In this document: piece by piece, positions 22,790 through 32,893 of the stretch
Layout of the letters: each line of letters opens with the position of its first letter
How positions within the stretch are numbered: the first letter of the stretch is position 1
NCBI RefSeq assembly: GCF_014066305.1
Contig: NW_023501084.1
Location: 124,001 to 188,000 of the forward strand
Length of the DNA stretch: 64,000 nt
Direction of reading: 5' to 3'
From: Letharia columbiana
Lineage: Eukaryota > Ascomycota > Lecanoromycetes > Lecanorales > Parmeliaceae
The notes under the pieces: generated by a model
What the model saw: the letters and a program-made list of their open reading frames with translations, nothing else
Database searches by the model: none
Told to the model about the DNA's origin: nothing
Program-made: the position numbers and the translations under genes

Positions 22790-25452
22790 CTATCCTTGCT
22801 CAGAACCTCCCCCGCCCATCAACCCCGCCTTGGGCTGCCCCGGTCCCCTCCCGAGCAAAGATCTCACACTGAACCCTTCAAAAGCAGGCGCCGGGACGTT
22901 CTCCCCCGCCTGCGCGACCGGGACCCCGAACGTCTGCCCCGCAAGCGTCTGCTCGTCTTCTGTGATGGTGGAATTCACAGCCATCACGAGCCGGTGATAG
23001 AGCTCATAGGTCGTGTCCGGGGTGTTGACCTCGGCGCCTTTGAAGTCAAAGTCCTGCGTCGTGGTGCCGAAGCTGTAGGAAGAGTTGACTCCGGAGAAGT
23101 ACTCCGCACTTCCCTCTTGGGTGGTGGACAGAAGCGCGCCGCTGAAGAAGGGAAGACTGGCGGAGAGCTGGATGATCTGGTGGGTCAAGGCGCCTTCTGC
23201 ACTGAAGGAGCTTGGGGTTGTGATGTTGAAGGTTTGGATGCCTGAGGGGAAAACGGAAGGTCCATAGACATTGTAGTCGAGGCCTCGGGTCAGGGTGCCA
23301 TTGATGCCTACTTCGCCGGCCGCGTCGACTGAGAAAGAGGAGTTGACATCTAACGGGTAGCTGTAAGTATTGGCGTATCCACTAGATGAGAGGTCCGAGC
23401 CGGTAGTATTCTGGACTGTGAGCTGCACAAATCCCTGATTCGTCAACTACGCAGGTTTCGGAGTCAGCATTGCTTACTCGAAGCAGCGAAATGGAGTTGC
23501 AAGACCGTTCCCGGAAGTAGAAAGGTCCTCATGCTCCCAAAACATGTCTTGTGACTCAATTTCAATATCAAACAGGAGAGATGGTCTCAAAAATATACGT
23601 ACTGCGTTAAAATTGGAATAGGACAAATTCTGGGTCCACGATGCTTTCTGAGAGCCGTTTGAAGTCTTTATGGTAGAAGTAATGGAGATATCTCGGGTGG
23701 CTGCTGTGGATTGTAATATCGGGGTTAGTATTGCCTAATCGAGGGCTTGCATTGAGTCTTGGAACACTTCTACAGGGCAGAAATTCCCAAGACATATCTC
23801 GAGACTCAAGACTTGGTCCAAAGGAGGATAGATGGGCTCCGAAAATACGTACCGGTAGAATAGGTCAAGGTTTCGTTAGCACCTGTCGAATTGGTGGTAA
23901 CGGACGATGAGATCTGGATCTCCGGCAAAGGAGTATCAATGCTTGGTGAGGTCCCTGTCGTCACAGATCCATCCTGTCCCAAGAAAAGGAAGATTGTCCC
24001 CGTGACAACCCAATAAGTGCCAACAATTTCAGAGAGCGTGGCGTGGCCAGCTCCATCATCATTGAGGCCGGCAACCCTGATCTCAAAAGTATGAGAGGCA
24101 CCATCACACAGCAGAGGAAGCCATGGAGTGACGTCGATCTCGTGTTGCCGAAGATCAAAAGCGTCAATGCCCACGATTGGCCGCCAGAACCCTGGAACAA
24201 TGCCACCGGTAAAGATGATGGGAAAGGGCCAAGAAACCCCTGCCAATTGGCCATCAATGAGCAGCTGAACTTCACTTGATGATTTCGGAGTCAGCATTAC
24301 TCTTTCGGAAGAAGATCTGTATCGCGAGACATGTCTTAGGAGCAGAGGGCCCTGGAGACATGTTTGACGATTCATAAGACAGCATGAATGGGGGATAATT
24401 GCCACGGAAATCATAACGAACCGGAAAGGCGAGAAGCCATACAAGGTCCCAGCCGTAGGCTCGAAGGTATCCACTTCTGAATTGAAAGTATTCGTGTACC
24501 AGAACTCCTCCGTGCTCTGACCACACGCCTAGATTACGATTTCGCCGTCAGTAATGCCTATTTAAGGAGGTATGTCGAGCCTTGGAACATGTTTTGAAAG
24601 TAAAGACTCCCGAAACATTTCTCAAGACTCAAGATTTGCTCCAAAAGGGGAAATATGGGCTCCGGATATACGTACCGAAAGAGAAATGACCGCCCTCTCG
24701 ATGTTTTGAGGTAAGGTATAGGATACAGAAGCGTTTACGCCTGGGACTGAGAATGCACTGCCCATGTTCTCAGCAGACAGCTCCGCCGAGATAGGCAAGA
24801 TTACATCGGCAGTAGGCTGGGAGTCTGGAATCGTGAAGAAAGTCGCGGTCAACGTTGTATAGTAAGGTCCGGTGTATTCACTGTTTACAATGTTGCCCAG
24901 ATCGAAAATGACCTTCTGGTCTTTCTCCCACAAAGCATTGTATTGTTCCATCTCTTTAACATAAGTCCAGAGGATGCCAGAGGCAGTCGGCTCGGCAGTG
25001 GAAGTCCGAAATACCTCAGTGTCCCCCAGGTACATCAGTCCGAGCCTGTCAAACTGGCGACCCTGAGAAGTGACGGTGAAGTTCATGGTGACTCGATTGA
25101 AGCTGCATGGTGGGGGCGTGTATTCTCCTAGTCGCAGTACGCCGCTGGTTAGTCCTACTTCCTCGGTAGAATTGGAAGGAGAGAGCCTACCAACGAATGG
25201 GGCGCCGTAGCTGTTGGAGAAGACATAGCTCATGAGCGTCTGTGTATAAATGCATCCATACTGGTCACTCGTGCCGGATGGTGTGAGGACGGGTTCGTAG
25301 ACCTGAAAGTCAACCAGAGGAGTGGTAGCTGGAGTCTGTCGCTTTTGGAGCGCATCGTCAGGACTTTGGGAAAGAAGAGCACTGGCTGCGCAACGCAATA
25401 TGAAGACATACAGGCAAAGGAGACAAGGGGACTTGATCATAGCAGGAAGCAT
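22790..25452 (-). CDS. secreted PNGase A-like amidase
   Basis: Member of the peptide-N4-(N-acetyl-beta-glucosaminyl)asparagine amidase A family, which removes N-glycans from glycoproteins. Five exons (24676-25452, 24422-24528, 23853-24274, 23603-23703, 22790-23446) total 2064 nt, giving 687 residues. The signal peptide is around LLCLYVFILRCAASALL, with a KR site soon after. Family stretches include DFQVYEPVL, CIYTQTLMSYVFSNSYGAPF, EEFWYTNTF, QLLIDGQLAGVSWPFP and FTGGIVPGFWRPIVGIDAFD. Several NxS/T sequons fit a secreted or vacuolar protein. All four introns are about 150 nt and resemble each other in sequence (separate entries). The next gene upstream is a divergent glycosyltransferase. Exon 4's acceptor could be three bases further in (23700) without changing the frame. 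Confidence 0.86.
23447..23602 (-). mobile_element. introner-like intron 4 of the PNGase A gene
   Basis: 156 nt, donor GTACGTATATTTTTGAGACC. It contains ATATTGAAATTGAGTCACAA, GACATGTTTTGGGAGCA and the 3' core AGCAATGCTGACTCCGAAAC. It is the closest relative of the intron in the neighbouring GT25-like gene. Confidence 0.75.
23704..23852 (-). mobile_element. introner-like intron 3 of the PNGase A gene
   Basis: 149 nt, donor GTACGTATTTTCGGAGCCCA. It is close to intron 1 along most of its length (AGTCTTGAGTCTCGAGATAT, TGTTCCAAGACTC). The 3' core is GGCAATACTAACCCCGATAT. Confidence 0.75.
24275..24421 (-). mobile_element. introner-like intron 2 of the PNGase A gene
   Basis: 147 nt, the same length as intron 1. 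It is the most diverged copy: the donor is GTTCGT, but it keeps an ACATGTCTCCAGGG block and the 3' core AGTAATGCTGACTCCGAAAT before CAAG. Confidence 0.65.
24529..24675 (-). mobile_element. introner-like intron 1 of the PNGase A gene
   Basis: 147-nt intron, donor GTACGTATATCCGGAGCCCA. It shares its 5' half with intron 3, including GGAGCCCAT, CTTGAGTCT-GAGA-ATGT and GTTCCAAG, plus the 3' core GGCATTACTGACGGCGAAAT. It is a phase 0 insertion. Confidence 0.75.
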
Positions 25453-26769
25453 GGTGAAGGGAGGTGACTATGCGCAGTCTCAGCGATCTAGTAGTCGGAT
25501 CTCCCTGGTTGAAAAGAGAACGTACTCGAGAGGAAAAGGACAAAAGAAGGCAGCATTGAAGGCGAGGCCTTCAGCAAAGGATAGAAGAGATAGGACGCTG
25601 GGCGCATACTGAATGAGTGAATGACGTGGGGAGTCAACAAAAGAGGAAGGTTGTGGACAAGCGCTGCTGGCAGATTCCTAAAGGGTCAGGAAACCCGAGT
25701 CCCCACCATGCCGATAAGACTTCGTCGATCCAGTAGAAACTTCTTCATCAGGCAGTTCAGGCAGCTCAAGGTCTAGCAACAGACATTCAGATCAAACTGT
25801 TGTTGATTATTTGGACATGTTTTGCGGCCGTCAATTTATTTAGCGGTAGAAGCTTGGATGTGGCACAGCTAGCTACCTGAGCCTGTTCAAGACTTTTGCA
25901 ATTGCTTAAATTCTCACAGTATTGTCAAATACACATCACATCTGCTACTATTTGTTTCTATGAAGTTTGTACAGGGTTTTTTGTTATGTTTCCTACCACC
26001 ATTTCGCACGCTGTCCATATCGGCATGAGAGCGAGTAGGTATTGTAATGAGGGGAGGGGCGGGAGTGGACTCTCAAATGCCAAGGACTGCAAAAGCTCGG
26101 ACCGAGGGGACCACACTAAAATCTGCCGCCGCTTAATGTCCCCGCTCTTCCGTCGTCCGTCTCTCCTCTTTCCTCTCTCCTCTCCTACGACTAATGCGTT
26201 CGATAGTCCTATTGGACCCGTCAGAGCAAAAACAATGCAATCCAGCATCTCGTATAGTTCGTAATGGTAATGAGACCTCCCTTCCGCCTCTTGCACACCT
26301 CTAGGCTTCTGCCCTCGTTTCAGCGAGTCGGGAGAGGCCCCCGAGTCCTCGATTAAGCTTTGCGGGTCGCATCCAAACTAGAACCAATTGGCGATATGCG
26401 ACTATTGCCGCTCTCTCTTGGAACATACTTTATCTCTGCCCGTGTTTCGTTATGGTACGAGGATAAGGGTAACACTTGATGAAAAGTACCTAGGTTTCAC
26501 CCGCTAGACCGGGCTTGAAAGCTCTCTTTGTTTGATGCTATTTTTGATGCGCTTGTATGAGAATCTACTTTTTCTTCTCCCTTTGTTTGGCCATGTTTGA
26601 TCGACGACTGCCTCTATGCCGTGCAGGCTATTCACTCTGTTTCTATGCCTTGGGTCTTTTATGTCTTTAGGTCTTTCTTCCTACATCTCCCTGCTGCTTG
26701 TTTTCTTTTCCCCGCACCTTATGATTCTGTGCTTCACTTGTGGCCTGACTTCTAGGTGGTCATCTCGGT
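25453..26769. other. shared upstream region of PNGase A and GT25-like genes
   Basis: 1.3 kb between divergent start codons. Pyrimidine-rich stretches near 26120-26190 and 26570-26730 look like fungal promoter or leader sequence. No ATG-initiated ORF has a motif. Confidence 0.45.
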
Positions 26770-28431
26770 ATGCAACACTACATTGATCTTCAATGGCTGG
26801 ATGCTCGGCTTGAAAAGCTGAAGTTGTATTTGGAGGAGCTGAAGGTCAATCTTGTACATCTGGAATCTCAATGTAAATATCTGAGACCGCGATTCCAAGA
26901 TGTGGAGAGTCATCTTGAATATGCGATGCCTCAGATGGACGATTTCAAGCCAAATTTTCGACGTTTAGGAATTAGTGGCAGAACACAAAGATCTCTTTCC
27001 CAGAAGCTGCTGGTCTTCGGTTTGATAGTCCTATTCATTGTTTCTTGGTCGAATTTTCTGCGGCAAGGTGTATCGTCGTCCACGAGTGGAAGGGCTGAAT
27101 CAGACAATTCGGTTTTCAACGATACTCTTGGGGTTTGTGTCCCTGCGATGAGCTTGTACTGGGAGGTTCTGGCTGACATAGGAGAAAAGTTCCAACACGT
27201 ATTCGCACTTGCCTTACCAGATCGACTCGACAGAGTCCAGCCACTTTTAGACGCCGCCAATGCCACTAATATTAACGTAACCATCCTCGACGCTGTCAGA
27301 GACAAGCAGATCCCCGAGGATACCTGGCCCAAAGGATGGTCAGATAATCATGAGAAGAAAAGCGGTGAACTCGGCTGCCTCACGTCTCACGTAAGGACTT
27401 GGAAGAAGTAAGTCACGACGTCCCAATAGGATTAATTAGAACTAAGTCATGCTCTAGGATGATCGCTGAAAACATCGAATCCGCTTTGATCATGGAGAGC
27501 GATACTGACTGGGACCTTCGCATCAAGGAGACCATGCAGGGCGTAGCGTCCGCCTCCAAACGCCTAGTGGACTGGCCATTCGATGTCCCAAAACGCCCAG
27601 GCATTTTTCCGTACGGCGACAAATGGGATGTCATCTGGTTTGGTCACTGCGGCGCCTGGAACCACGAAAATCACCGCATATATAGCTTCAACGACAGCGC
27701 CGTGCCGCCAGAGGACTATGAATACACATTCTCAGATAAGCCACGAGAGGAGCAGCACAGACCAGGGACTAGATCGGTGTTCCCACTCGGCTTCGCTGTC
27801 TGCTCCACCGCTTACGCCATCAGCAATGCCGGCGCCGTCAAGTTGGAAAAGGAATTCCGAGAGGGTAGCGACAATATAGATCTCCGGCTTGGTACGTATA
27901 TGTCTTTCCGGTTTGGTATTGAAATTGAGTGGCAAGACATGTTCCGGGAGCAAGAGAACCTTTTCACTCTCGACACCTGTCTTCCGTTCCATACCTTGTG
28001 TAAGCAATGCTGACTCCGGAATCTGCGCAGCGACTATATGTCGTGAGAATCAAGATGTGAACTGCCTCGGTGTTTGGCCCCAAGTTTTCACTGCGGCTAT
28101 TACAAAAACTAACATCGAGCATCCCCTCGGTGAGATCGTAACGGGGGAGACGGCCGTGACGGAATGGTATCCCGGACTCGGTTTGCAGTACTCGGCGAGG
28201 CTGAACGCGGACAAGGTTCTCAACGGATCTTCAACGGAGGACGAGTGGGACCCGCAGTGGAATTCCACGTGGGCGCTGAAGAATGAGACGTGGATTCGGA
28301 TGGGATTCGAGGAAGCGAAGAAGTTGGAGGCTGAGAAGACCATGTCCGATGATCATATCGAGCATAATGGGAAAAGGAAGTTCTGGCAGTGGCATAATGG
28401 CAGATATGCTGGAACGAGGAGCTTCGGTTGA
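26770..28431 (+). CDS. type II membrane glycosyltransferase, GT25-like
   Basis: Probable Golgi glycosyltransferase of the LPS-biosynthesis/GT25 type seen in many fungi. Three exons (26770-27407, 27458-27891, 28031-28431) total 1473 nt, giving 490 residues. The plan is a cytosolic coiled coil (about residues 10-60), one membrane anchor (LLVFGLIVLFIVSWSNFL, about residues 78-96) and a lumenal catalytic domain. The family core is visible: HVFALALPDRLDRV, GELGCLTSHVRTWKK, WDVIWFGHCG, GFAVCSTAYAISNAGA and DLRLATICRE. Where the family usually has an acidic EDDxDWD metal motif this protein reads MESDTDWD, so one acidic residue is replaced by Ser. Intron 1 is an ordinary 50-nt intron; intron 2 is introner-like. 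The acceptor sugar is unknown. Confidence 0.8.
27892..28030 (+). mobile_element. introner-like intron 2 of the GT25-like gene
   Basis: 139 nt, donor GTACGTATATGTCTTTCCGG. It shares GTATTGAAATTGAGTGGCAA, GACATGTTCCGGGAGCA and the 3' core AGCAATGCTGACTCCGGAAT with intron 4 of the PNGase A gene. It lies on the opposite strand of the chromosome from those four but is sense-oriented in its own gene. Confidence 0.78.
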
Positions 28432-29170
28432 GCATGCAGACTTTCTACGTACGTTCGCCTTTGAATTCAGCAATTGACTTGCTGCCCTGTGAAGGGGAGA
28501 TGTATGCCTGGAGCACCAGGTCCCTAGAGCACGTCTACGGAGTAAGGCCACCCGTTTCAACGGTTGCGCCAGCAGGATAGAAGCAGATGGTGGGGAGTCG
28601 TATTCGACCTACCCACCCACCCACCTACCTTCTACCTCTACAACAGCACTGCGCCCTCAGGTTCGTCGTACGAAAAGCCGAGCCCAGGGCTGGAAGTCGA
28701 GTGCGGAGAATGCGTGGGGGAGGGCGGGTCACTTTGCGGAACTGGGAAGGGATCGAGGCGTGAGCCGAACGTTGCAGAGTTTATCATGTGGAGAGCTAAG
28801 CATTTCCATCACTGAGGTCGTATACTATTCGTGTGAGCCTGTGCAGTGGCTTTCGCGTCTTACATGTCTGTTTGCCATTGCGAAGTCCTATGTGCTTGAT
28901 ACGAGGCTGTGAAACGCACCGTATAGGGAGTATAGTATCTACCCTCAAGAAGACGCTCTGGACATTCCTCCCCCGCCCGCTCCACGTACCTGATCAGAAG
29001 CCGTTACAAATCGCAGCACACGAGATGTACCGACATAACGCCGAAGGAGATACTCATCGATCCCCCACACGCACCCTGAAAAAGAAGATGGGGAATCCTC
29101 CCCACCCATCGGCCACACGGGCCCCTCCTCCTCCTCCGCTTTCCGTCCCGCAACGCCCCCGCCGTCACGT
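28432..29170. other. intergenic, nothing recognised
   Basis: 739 bp between the GT25-like gene and the gag-like ORF, which converge. No reverse-transcriptase sequence follows the gag-like ORF here. Confidence 0.5.
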
Positions 29171-31018
29171 TTACCCGGCCCTTTTCCGCTTTCGAGAATC
29201 CCGGCCGTGGTTCTCGCGCGCGGCTACGAATGCTCGGAACTCGTCTATGGTCTGGAGGATGGCGGAAGCGGGGGCGGCGGGGTGGGCTTTGATCGGGGGA
29301 TTCTGGGTTTGGGTGCTGAGGGTGGCTGGTGGGAGAGCTGTTTCGGGTCGATGGTTGAGCATCTCCGGTGGCGTTTGGTCTATCGGTAGTGGCGACGTTG
29401 GGGTAGGCAAGGTTACCGCTGTCGCTGGAGTTGGTATCTGACACTCCGCCCCTTCTGCCGGGAAACGGTAAGAACGATGGGCCGCCTCCTCCGCCGTCAG
29501 CCACTGGGGACATTCCTTGCTCGATGCCACATGTCCGCCGTGACAGTTCGCGCACTCGATCGTCGCCGATGTGCAATACCGGGTTGCGTGCCTGTAGCCA
29601 CACTTGCGGCACGACGGGGTCGACGGGCAGTCTTTGGCGGCGTGGGTGTGTCCTTGGCAGTGGGAACATTGCTGGTGCCATTGCGTGCCGGGCGAGTGGA
29701 CCGTGCACGCGCGGCTCTTTTTGTGAAATGTCAGACCCTTTTCCAGGGCCGCGTTCGCTGCTTCCCTTGATCCGAAGACGAGTATATAGTTGATCCTTTT
29801 CCTCTTCGAGGCCGGGTCCTGGAGCATCATGACGTCTCTGATTGCGCCGATGTGGCTGAGTGAGGGTATCTTTTCGGAATTTTCTTTCCGGATTTCGTCA
29901 AGGATCCATGCCCTGTCTGTGTATTCTTCGATCTCCATTTTCCGAGCCTGGTTCTTGCCGAATTCGAACACCACCCTGTAGGTCTTGATGCCCGCCGCAA
30001 TCGTGTCTCGAAGGTCTCTGGCCCATTGGACGTTGGTGGAGAGTATGTCAAGATCTTCTTTGCTGCTCACTCTGAAAGCTAGACGTCCGTCATCCTGTTG
30101 ATGCACTTCGGTGATCCGAGGAAGCGAGGACGGGCGGTTGGGGATGTCGCGGTCCTGTCGAATTGCATGGTGAACGAGCTGCCATATCTCGCGAGAGGGC
30201 ATACAGCGAAGGCCAGGGATGACGCGCTCGTTGTGGAATCTGATGCTGAATCGATGGTCGCCAGGCGCAATCGGGACGCCTAAGGTGACGGTAAACACTG
30301 TGGGATCCGGCGAGACCATTGCCGCAGCCTGGTCTTCATTCTCTTCTTTGATCTCCACTTCACTATCTTCCTCCCTATCTTCCTCACTTTCTTCATCGCT
30401 CTCCAAGTCGCTCTGATCTGGGCTGAAGTCTACGCTGCCTTGCAGTCTGATTGCTGGCTGTACCACTTGCTTGTTCGTTTCCTTTTGGTCGTCAGAGCTT
30501 TCGTCATCCATACTGTCAGCTATCTCGTGGTCTATCGAAAGCCTAGCCGCTTGGGCAGTAATTAAAGCGTCTGCGTCTTTTTTTGCTCCCACACCGACTG
30601 TTGAATCTGCCGGATACCAGTTAAGATGCTGAGAAGCGGATTCCAGGGCCTGGATTTTGGGGACGAGGCATCTGAATGATTGTTCGAGATTATCGAACAG
30701 GTCTTGGGGGACTGTGGAGGAATACAAGTCACATATCATGTTGGAGATCATGTCTTGGAAGGTCTTCTTGTCTTGGTTGGAAGGAAAACTCGCGCAGACT
30801 CGCTTCGAGAGAGCTTTCGCGACGACGCTCTCTACGCCCTTTTTCATCTTCTCCTTGATGGCCGAGGGCAACTTGCCATGATGGGTTTGGGTCTTCTCAA
30901 TGTGAATGTAGACATCGGAGAAATCTTGCGCGAGCTTCGCCGCATGCTGAACAGCGCGCCGAGGATATATGATTTGTGTTGTAGTGGATTGGGTCTTACA
31001 CCTCTTAGTGGTAGACAT
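29171..31018 (-). CDS. orphan gag-like protein with CCHC zinc knuckles (LINE ORF1-like)
   Basis: Single uninterrupted ORF of 615 codons from ATG 31018. The N-terminal helical region is followed by an acidic patch (ESDEESEEDREEDSEVEIKEE, seen in part), then an RRM-like/gag core with YRVVFEFGK. The C-terminal part has zinc knuckles: CSHCQGHTHAAKDC (C-x2-C-x4-H-x4-C), CRKCGYRHATRYC and CANCHGGHVASSKEC. The tail is basic (RDSRKRKRAG). This resembles ORF1 of fungal Tad/I-type non-LTR retrotransposons. No ORF2 (endonuclease/reverse transcriptase) lies downstream and no target duplication or poly-A tail is seen. It may be a solo gag, a 5' remnant, or a domesticated gene. Its intactness across 1.8 kb argues against simple decay. 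Confidence 0.78.
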   Translation of the reverse strand: MSTTKRCKTQSTTTQIIYPRRAVQHAAKLAQDFSDVYIHIEKTQTHHGKLPSAIKEKMKKGVESVVAKALSKRVCASFPSNQDKKTFQDMISNMICDLYSSTVPQDLFDNLEQSFRCLVPKIQALESASQHLNWYPADSTVGVGAKKDADALITAQAARLSIDHEIADSMDDESSDDQKETNKQVVQPAIRLQGSVDFSPDQSDLESDEESEEDREEDSEVEIKEENEDQAAAMVSPDPTVFTVTLGVPIAPGDHRFSIRFHNERVIPGLRCMPSREIWQLVHHAIRQDRDIPNRPSSLPRITEVHQQDDGRLAFRVSSKEDLDILSTNVQWARDLRDTIAAGIKTYRVVFEFGKNQARKMEIEEYTDRAWILDEIRKENSEKIPSLSHIGAIRDVMMLQDPASKRKRINYILVFGSREAANAALEKGLTFHKKSRACTVHSPGTQWHQQCSHCQGHTHAAKDCPSTPSCRKCGYRHATRYCTSATIECANCHGGHVASSKECPQWLTAEEAAHRSYRFPAEGAECQIPTPATAVTLPTPTSPLPIDQTPPEMLNHRPETALPPATLSTQTQNPPIKAHPAAPASAILQTIDEFRAFVAARENHGRDSRKRKRAG

Positions 31019-31710
31019 GGTTCAGCTAGGCACGTACGAGTAGTAAATAAACGTTTCGTAGAGGGCGGCGCGTTGTTCAAAGATTCTGAGGTTTGGGGGA
31101 AGTGAGTTGAATGTGCAAATCCGGAGCAAGTCGACAACAGGAAGATCTTAACAATCGCGCGTCTCCTTTTTGCAGACGCGGCTGGCCGTAACAAGAAAAT
31201 TGCTCAGTTCTCTCCGTAGCCATACACAGCAAAGGGGGATCCGATCCTACGAAAGAGACCCTTCTTCTGCTACCATACTTTTCACGAGTAGACTATTTGA
31301 TCTTTTCGAGAGCGTTTCAGAGTCAGAGCTCTATCACCCTACAGAGTCATGCATTGTCATCAAAGTAGCATTTGCCGCTGCACTTGGGCTTTCTACCCTG
31401 TCAGCCGCAAATGTCACGACATTTTGGACAGCTTGTCAGTTCACAAAAGGAGCCCGAACCTCCTGTAGGCCAGGTCTGCACTCCCAAAATGATTATGATT
31501 CTGTAGAAAATTTGTTTTGGCATTGAAGCTACGGCGAACAAACACATCTGATGTCAAGTGGGCAAAGCATCACGCCCGTGTAGAACCCAAGGCAGACGCT
31601 GCCCGAGCATACTCCAAGGGCGCGGTACCGAAACCTGTACTTGCTCCCAAAGTCCCTATCATCCTCCCTCTACATCCGAATCAACTGCTCTCCTGCCCTC
31701 TCTTCACCTC
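31019..31710. other. intergenic, no supported gene
   Basis: Short ORFs on both strands with non-ATG starts. The frame at 31170-31526 is protein-like but has no motif or exon partner. Confidence 0.35.
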
Positions 31711-32040
31711 ATGCCCGCCACTGCCCTCGCTCCCCGGATGTGGTCGAAGGAAAATGCAATGCCGCAGCCATTGGGCATGTCGAAGCGACTGGCAGCAGTA
31801 AATTCGTTCTATCAACCATTACACCGTATCTTTGGCCTCGAAGCGGACATCTGGTCTTTGGAGGCCTTTAAGCTCCCAGAGCCGGTGGGTTGGCAGTCTG
31901 CATTCTGGCAAGAGTGGTGGGGACAGCATCAATCTGCCGACACAATGCAAGTTCCGGTACTGACACAGCTCATCCCCGCCGGCTATTCCAGAGCCTGGAG
32001 GGTGTATGGACGCTGGTGTAGAGAATGCCAGCCTTTGTAG
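31711..32040 (+). CDS. small unrecognised protein
   Basis: 109 codons from ATG 31711 (a second ATG lies at 31738). The composition is protein-like and Trp-rich (GWQSAFWQEWWGQHQSAD, VYGRWCREC). A coding-like segment just upstream is in another frame (AKHHARVEPKADAARAY), so a first exon may be missing. No family recognised and no clear likeness to the paralogue family that follows. Confidence 0.35.
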   Translation: MPATALAPRMWSKENAMPQPLGMSKRLAAVNSFYQPLHRIFGLEADIWSLEAFKLPEPVGWQSAFWQEWWGQHQSADTMQVPVLTQLIPAGYSRAWRVYGRWCRECQPL

Positions 32041-32893
32041 CGTTGGTATGTCGTCTAGGAGTACTTTAGACTTGGCGGTCGCGGCTCAGCGGTTGTTGGC
32101 TTCGCTTCCCCACCGTTTTTAAGCTTGTCCAAGCTGCTTTTTCCAACCTCGACAGTGGCCTTCTTGCCGTCGATGAAGTTTCAGATGTTCGATGGAGGGT
32201 AGAGCATGTAGAAAAGAGGAGAAATCTGTTAGATTTTGCTCTGTCAGTCTTGCGGGAGCAGAAACAGGGAATGAGGGGGTCTCTTTAGCGGCGTCTGCAC
32301 TGCTTCAGCTGGGGTCTTTGGCTCCAGTATTGCAGAAGCATTTCCTTGTATTTCTCAAGAGCCGCAGCATTCGCTTGCTATTCTGCATGTCTGTTCTTGG
32401 ACTGCAATGGAGGATGGCGAGAAGATGAAGACTGTGGGTGTCAATCGGACGCTGTGGCTCATGGATACAAGGTCGAACACTTGCGATGTCGTTCGTTGGA
32501 TGGGAACTGTGTACAAAGGCTTTCTCAAGTGGCGGAGCCTAAGTGCAAAGAGAAAGAAGGGACTGTCATTCGTAAGTTCTGAGGACAAGACGGGCTGCGG
32601 GTAATGTCTTCGCTGTTCATCAAGCCTTCAACTTGAACTGTGGAATTTTGTTTTCTTCCATACTCGAAGATAGGTTCCTTTTGCTCAGAAAGCCAGAACG
32701 GTAGGTTTATGCCGGTCGCTGCTTCGCGGCACTGCTTCCATCCGTAGCGCATGTTCCCCCTTTTCAACACTATACTTCTTGCTCAAAATCTCAACCCCAC
32801 AACCATCATCAACAATTTCCCCACGCTCTCCAAACCCTCTACATCCCCCCCTCTTTCATTCACAAGGGTTATAAACCTCCTCTGTGGCCTACC
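32041..32893. other. intergenic with scattered coding-like fragments
   Basis: On the minus strand, fragments such as MRYGWKQCREAATGINLPFW (about 32750), ALEKYKEMLLQYW (about 32350) and FIDGKKATVEVGKSSLDKL (about 32170) look like pieces of a small spliced or decayed gene. I could not join them with confidence. Confidence 0.3.

Noticed and set aside
28564..28815. 83-codon plus ORF after the GT25-like gene
   Set aside because: Begins at TTG and lacks any motif; probably 3' UTR or intergenic.
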